Below are positions 60,445-64,000 of a stretch of DNA of 64,000 bases, one piece after another. Each line of letters starts with the position of its first letter. Positions within the stretch are counted from its first letter, which is position 1. The notes beneath the pieces are model-generated. The model was given only the letters and a program-made list of their open reading frames with translations, had not been told where the DNA came from and made no database searches. Origin of the DNA: CAZWCX01 sp964632945 (GTDB lineage Bacteria; Planctomycetota; MHYJ01; WSZJ01; CAZWCX01); NCBI GenBank assembly GCA_964632945.1, contig CAZWCX010000007.1, positions 48,532 to 112,531 of the forward strand. The letters run 5' to 3'. The translations under genes and the position numbers were made by a program.

Positions 60445-62844
60445 ATGGCCAGAAGGATCGACAAGGTCGCCGTCCTCGGGGCGGGGACCATGGGCGCGCA
60501 GATCGCCGCGCACGTCGTCAATGCCGGGAAGCGCTGCCTGCTGCTCGACATCGTCCCCCCCAAGTTCGGCGAGGACGACGCCCAGCGGGGATGGACGGAG
60601 AAGAGCCGGGAGTTCCGCAACAAGTTCGCCGCCGGGGGGCTCGAACGCGCCCGCAAGATCAGCCCGGCCGCCTTTTTCCACTCCGACCTCGCCGCCCGCG
60701 TCGAGATCGGCAACTTCGACGACGATCTGGCCCGCATCGCCGAGTGCGACTGGGTGATCGAGGTCATCGTCGAGGACATGGCCATCAAGCGCGCCCTGGT
60801 CGAGAAACTCGACCGGCTGCGCAAGCCGGGCACGATCGTGTCCTCCAACACCTCCGGGCTGCCCCTGCGCGCGATCGCCGAGGGGCGCTCCGAGGACTTC
60901 CGCAAGCACTGGCTGGGCACGCACTTCTTCAACCCGCCCCGGTACATGAAGCTGCTCGAGTTGATCACCACCCCCGACACGCTGCCCGAGGTGCGCGATA
61001 CGGTGGTCGATTTCGCCGACCGGGTGCTGGGGAAGGGGATCGTCTTCGCCAAGGACGTGCCGAATTTCATCGCCAACCGGATCGGCATCTTCGGGTTCAT
61101 GTACGTGGTCAAGACCATGCTCGACGACGGCTACACGGTCGACGAGGTCGACGCCCTCACCGGCCCGGCCGCGGGGCGCCCCAAGTCGGCCACCTTCCGC
61201 ACCCTCGACATCGTCGGCCTCGACGTCGTCGCCCACGTCATCCGCAACCTCCATGACGGGGTGCCGAACGACCCGCAACGCGACATCTTCAAGATGCCGG
61301 AGTTCATGGAGAAGATGCTCACCCAGAAGTGGTTCGGCGAGAAGACCGGGCAGGGCTTCTACAAGAAGGTGAAGACGCCCGAGGGATCGGACATCCACAC
61401 GCTCGATCCCAAGACACTGCAGTACGGGCCCAAGGGGAAGGCGGGATTCCCCTCGCTGGCGATGACCAAGACCGTCGAGGACCCGGCCGAGCGGTTCAAG
61501 ATGCTCGTCCAGGCCCAGGACCGCGGCGGCGCGTTCGTCTGGAAGACCACCAGCGAGGTCCTCTGCTACGCCGCCAACCGGATCCCGGAAATCTCGGACG
61601 ACATCCTGAACGTCGACCGGGCGATGCGCTGGGGCTTCAATTGGGACTTCGGTCCGTTCGAGACCTGGGACCTGATCGGCGTCGAGACGGCCGTCAAGCG
61701 GTTGGAAACCGAGCAGCGCGCGGTCCCGCCGTTGGTGCGGAACCTGCTCGCGTCCGGCCGCAAGAGCTTTTACGAGCGGCGCGAGGGGACCACCTATTTC
61801 CACGGCCCCGCCGGGCAGCCGGTGGCCGAGCCCGAGCCCCCCGGGGTCGTGGTGCTGCGCGCGCTCAAGGAACGCAATCGGGTGGTGAAGAAGAACCCCG
61901 GGGCGTCGCTGATCGACCTCGGGGACGGGATCCTGTGCTGCGAATTCCACTCCAAGATGAACGCCATCGGCGGGGACAACATCCAGATGGTGCTGGCGGG
62001 GATCAAGGAGGCGGAGGCGAACTTCGAGGGACTCGTCGTCGCCAACCAGGGGGCGAACTTCTGCGTCGGCGCCAACCTGATGATGATCCTGCTGCTGGCC
62101 CAGGAGCAGATTTGGGAAGAGATCGACATGGCGGTGCGCGCGTTCCAGGGCATGACCCAGGGGCTGCGGTACTGCAAGAAGCCGGTGGTGGTGGCGCCGT
62201 TCCAGCTCACGCTGGGGGGCGGTTGCGAAACCGCGCTCGGCGCGCACAAGGTCCAGGCCGCGGCCGAGACCTACATGGGCCTGGTCGAGGTCGGGGTCGG
62301 CCTGATCCCCGCCGGCGGCGGCACGAAGGAAATGTATTGTCGCGCGGTCGAGGCCGCGCCCCCGGGCGTCGACCTGTTCCCGTTCATCCGCCGCGCCTTC
62401 GAGACGATCGCCATGGCCAAGGTGGCCACCAGCGCCGACGAGGCGCGCGCCTTCGGATTCCTGCGCCCCACCGACGGCATCAGCATGAACCTCGACCGCC
62501 TGGTCGCGGACGCCAAGCAGGCGTGCCTCGGCCTCGCGCGCTCGGGATTCCGTCCGCCCACGCCGCGCACGGCGGTGCCGGTGCTGGGCAGCAGCGCCAT
62601 GGGCGCGTTCCGCGCCGGCGTCCACCAGATGCTGCGCGGCGGCTACATCAGCGAGTACGATCAGGTGATCGGCCTGAAGATCGCCCGCGTCCTTTCCGGC
62701 GGCGACTGGAGCGGACCCGCGACCGTGGACGAGGGATACCTCCTCGACCTCGAGCGCGACGCCTTCCTGTCGTTGTGCGGCGAACGCAAGACCCTGGAAC
62801 GCATCCAGGCCATGCTCAAGACCGGAAAACCCCTGAGGAACTGA
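60445..62844 (+). CDS. fadN: 3-hydroxyacyl-CoA dehydrogenase/enoyl-CoA hydratase, FadN type (799 aa)
   Basis: The N-terminus VAVLGAGTMGAQIAAHV is the NAD site of 3-hydroxyacyl-CoA dehydrogenase. HFFNPP has the catalytic His, and the C-terminal dehydrogenase half ends near 390 (GLDVVAHVIRNL). An enoyl-CoA hydratase/isomerase-like domain comes after about 470, with oxyanion-hole strands (FCVGANL) and GGGCETALGAHKVQ with GLVEVGVGLIPAGGGT. The order and length match FadN of Bacillus subtilis (fatty acid beta-oxidation), rather than FadB where the hydratase is first. The ATG at 60445 follows GGAGGAG. The thiolase gene starts 21 bases downstream. Confidence 0.95.
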   Translation: MARRIDKVAVLGAGTMGAQIAAHVVNAGKRCLLLDIVPPKFGEDDAQRGWTEKSREFRNKFAAGGLERARKISPAAFFHSDLAARVEIGNFDDDLARIAECDWVIEVIVEDMAIKRALVEKLDRLRKPGTIVSSNTSGLPLRAIAEGRSEDFRKHWLGTHFFNPPRYMKLLELITTPDTLPEVRDTVVDFADRVLGKGIVFAKDVPNFIANRIGIFGFMYVVKTMLDDGYTVDEVDALTGPAAGRPKSATFRTLDIVGLDVVAHVIRNLHDGVPNDPQRDIFKMPEFMEKMLTQKWFGEKTGQGFYKKVKTPEGSDIHTLDPKTLQYGPKGKAGFPSLAMTKTVEDPAERFKMLVQAQDRGGAFVWKTTSEVLCYAANRIPEISDDILNVDRAMRWGFNWDFGPFETWDLIGVETAVKRLETEQRAVPPLVRNLLASGRKSFYERREGTTYFHGPAGQPVAEPEPPGVVVLRALKERNRVVKKNPGASLIDLGDGILCCEFHSKMNAIGGDNIQMVLAGIKEAEANFEGLVVANQGANFCVGANLMMILLLAQEQIWEEIDMAVRAFQGMTQGLRYCKKPVVVAPFQLTLGGGCETALGAHKVQAAAETYMGLVEVGVGLIPAGGGTKEMYCRAVEAAPPGVDLFPFIRRAFETIAMAKVATSADEARAFGFLRPTDGISMNLDRLVADAKQACLGLARSGFRPPTPRTAVPVLGSSAMGAFRAGVHQMLRGGYISEYDQVIGLKIARVLSGGDWSGPATVDEGYLLDLERDAFLSLCGERKTLERIQAMLKTGKPLRN

Positions 62845-62865
62845 ACCGGAGCGAGGGACACGACC

Positions 62866-64000
62866 ATGCCCGAAGCCGTCATCGTCAGCGCCGTCCGCAC
62901 CGCCGTCGGGAAGGCCCCCAAGGGGGCGCTGCGCCATTCGCGCCCCGACGACCTGGCCGCGGCGGTGATCCAGGAAGCCGTCCGCCGCGCGGTCGGGCTC
63001 GAACCCCGGCAGATCGAGGACGTCATCCTCGGTTGCGCCATGCCGGAGGCCGAGCAGGGGATGAACGTCGCCCGCATCGCCAGCCTGCGCGCGGGCCTGC
63101 CCGTGGAGTGTTCGGCCGCGACCGTCAACCGCTTCTGCGCCTCGGGGCTGCAGTCGATCGCCTTCGCGGCCGACCGCATCCGTTCCGGCGGCGCCGAGGT
63201 GATCCTGGCCGGCGGCACCGAGAGCATGTCGATGGTGCCCATGGGCGGGCACGTCATGCGCCCGAACCCCGGCCTCGCCGAATCGTACCCCGACGCCTAT
63301 CTCGGCATGGGCCTGACCGCCGAAAACCTCGCCGTGGAGTACAAGCTTTCCCGCGAGCAGCAAGACGCCTTCGCCCTGCGCAGCCATCAGCGCGCCCTGG
63401 CCGCCATCGCCGCCGGCAAGTTCAAGGACGAGGTCCTCCCCGTCGACGTGGTGACGGAAAAGGCCGCGCGCAACGCCAAGGTCGAGAAATCCAAGGTCCC
63501 GTTCGCGGTCGACGAGGGTCCCCGCAAGGACACCTCCGCGGAGGCGCTCGGAGCGCTCAAGCCGGCCTTCCACGCAAAGGGGACCGTGACCGCGGGGAAC
63601 TCGTCGCAGATGAGCGACGGCGCGGCCGCCGTAATCGTGATGTCGGACGCCGCCGCCGGCCGCGCGGGGCTCAAGCCGCTCGGGCGCTTCGTCTCCTTCG
63701 CGGTCGCGGGCTGCAAGCCGGAAACCATGGGCATCGGCCCGGTCCATGCGATCCCGAAGGCCCTCAAGCTCGCCGGCATCACCCTCGACCAGGTCGACGT
63801 CATCGAACTCAACGAGGCCTTCGCCGCCCAGGCGCTCGCGGTGATTCACGCGCTCGGGCTCAACCCGGACAAGGTCAACGTCAACGGCGGCGCCATCGCC
63901 CTCGGCCACCCGCTCGGCTGCACCGGCGCGAAACTGACCGTCAGCATCCTCCACGAACTGGCCCGCCGCACTCTCGTCATCGACGGGGCGATGGGCACCT
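62866..64000 (+). CDS. fadA: Acetyl-CoA acyltransferase (thiolase) running into a MetH-like sequence; 3' end outside window
   Basis: Residues from MPEAVIVSAVRTAVGK are a thiolase: NRFCASGLQS supplies the active Cys, and GGAIALGHPLGCTGA holds the active His. After VSILHELARR a thiolase should continue GARYG... to the second Cys (CxGGGMG). Instead it reads TLVIDGAMGT, which is the opening motif of B12-dependent methionine synthase and other homocysteine S-methyltransferases. The frame is open to the window end. It is a gene fusion, a truncated gene, or a sequence joining error. The gene follows fadN as in other beta-oxidation operons; ATG at 62866. Confidence 0.85.
   Translation, partial: MPEAVIVSAVRTAVGKAPKGALRHSRPDDLAAAVIQEAVRRAVGLEPRQIEDVILGCAMPEAEQGMNVARIASLRAGLPVECSAATVNRFCASGLQSIAFAADRIRSGGAEVILAGGTESMSMVPMGGHVMRPNPGLAESYPDAYLGMGLTAENLAVEYKLSREQQDAFALRSHQRALAAIAAGKFKDEVLPVDVVTEKAARNAKVEKSKVPFAVDEGPRKDTSAEALGALKPAFHAKGTVTAGNSSQMSDGAAAVIVMSDAAAGRAGLKPLGRFVSFAVAGCKPETMGIGPVHAIPKALKLAGITLDQVDVIELNEAFAAQALAVIHALGLNPDKVNVNGGAIALGHPLGCTGAKLTVSILHELARRTLVIDGAMGT

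Noticed and set aside
58558..63954. Minus-strand reading frame of 1798 codons
   Set aside because: Only the last 166 codons (58558-59055) resemble a protein. The rest is antisense to the epimerase upstream gap, fadN and thiolase, and is His/Gly/Arg/Asp-rich as expected in GC-rich shadows.
1..64000. tRNA or rRNA genes
   Set aside because: None of the gaps shows a cloverleaf with a T-loop (GTTCRA) or rRNA sequence.
1..64000. CRISPR arrays, insertion sequences, prophage or integrase genes
   Set aside because: No regularly spaced direct repeats, transposase or integrase motifs were seen.

Overview
The window is very GC-rich by eye and densely packed with genes on both strands. Nothing in it is a ribosomal RNA, tRNA or phylogenetic marker, so taxonomy is inference. 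Three Hanks-type kinase-like proteins, a kinase with a helical/zinc-ribbon N-terminus, long TPR fusions, an FHA-protease fusion and many large secreted proteins of unknown function suggest a Planctomycetota-like bacterium. Another large-genome, signalling-rich phylum remains possible. Recurrent sigma70-type signals (TTGnnn, 17-18 bases, TAnnnT) are visible in several gaps.

Layout. 1-13.9 kb: a partial metallo-beta-lactamase-fold hydrolase, a secreted protein, a TPR/receiver-like/PilZ protein, an M1 aminopeptidase fused to HEAT repeats, an MFS transporter, a DEDDy exonuclease-like protein, a small PilZ protein, an M23-like lipoprotein, a zinc-ribbon protein and a YkgJ-type Cys-cluster protein. 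14.2-23.7 kb: a signalling block with a membrane pseudokinase (HRD changed to HGN), a glycosyltransferase, a kinase with nine 46-residue TPR-like units, an FHA-membrane-protease and a zinc-ribbon kinase. 23.7-30.8 kb: an alginate-lyase-like relic, a twice-frameshifted thioredoxin-like gene, a MoxR ATPase/VWA pair and a membrane protein coupled to a saccharopine-dehydrogenase-like protein.

30.8-46.6 kb is one long run of minus-strand genes. NfeD protease and SPFH slipin overlap by ATGA. An STN-domain secreted protein, two giant paralogous membrane-anchored repeat proteins (1540 and 1287 aa), a 285-aa protein and a HEAT-like protein follow. This looks like an undescribed envelope system and is the strongest candidate for novelty here. 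47.1-49.1 kb holds a lipoprotein and decayed DNA, including a frameshifted partial copy of the nfeD 5' end.

49.2-56.5 kb is a metal-handling operon: two tandem 223-aa YHS proteins, a CusB-like adaptor carrying five heavy-metal-binding modules, and a CusA/CzcA-type RND pump. 56.6-64 kb turns to lipid metabolism: a degenerate AAA-type membrane protein coupled to PlsC, a hotdog thioesterase and an epimerase, then a FadN-type hydroxyacyl-CoA dehydrogenase/enoyl-CoA hydratase and a thiolase. The thiolase runs into a MetH-like sequence at the window edge.
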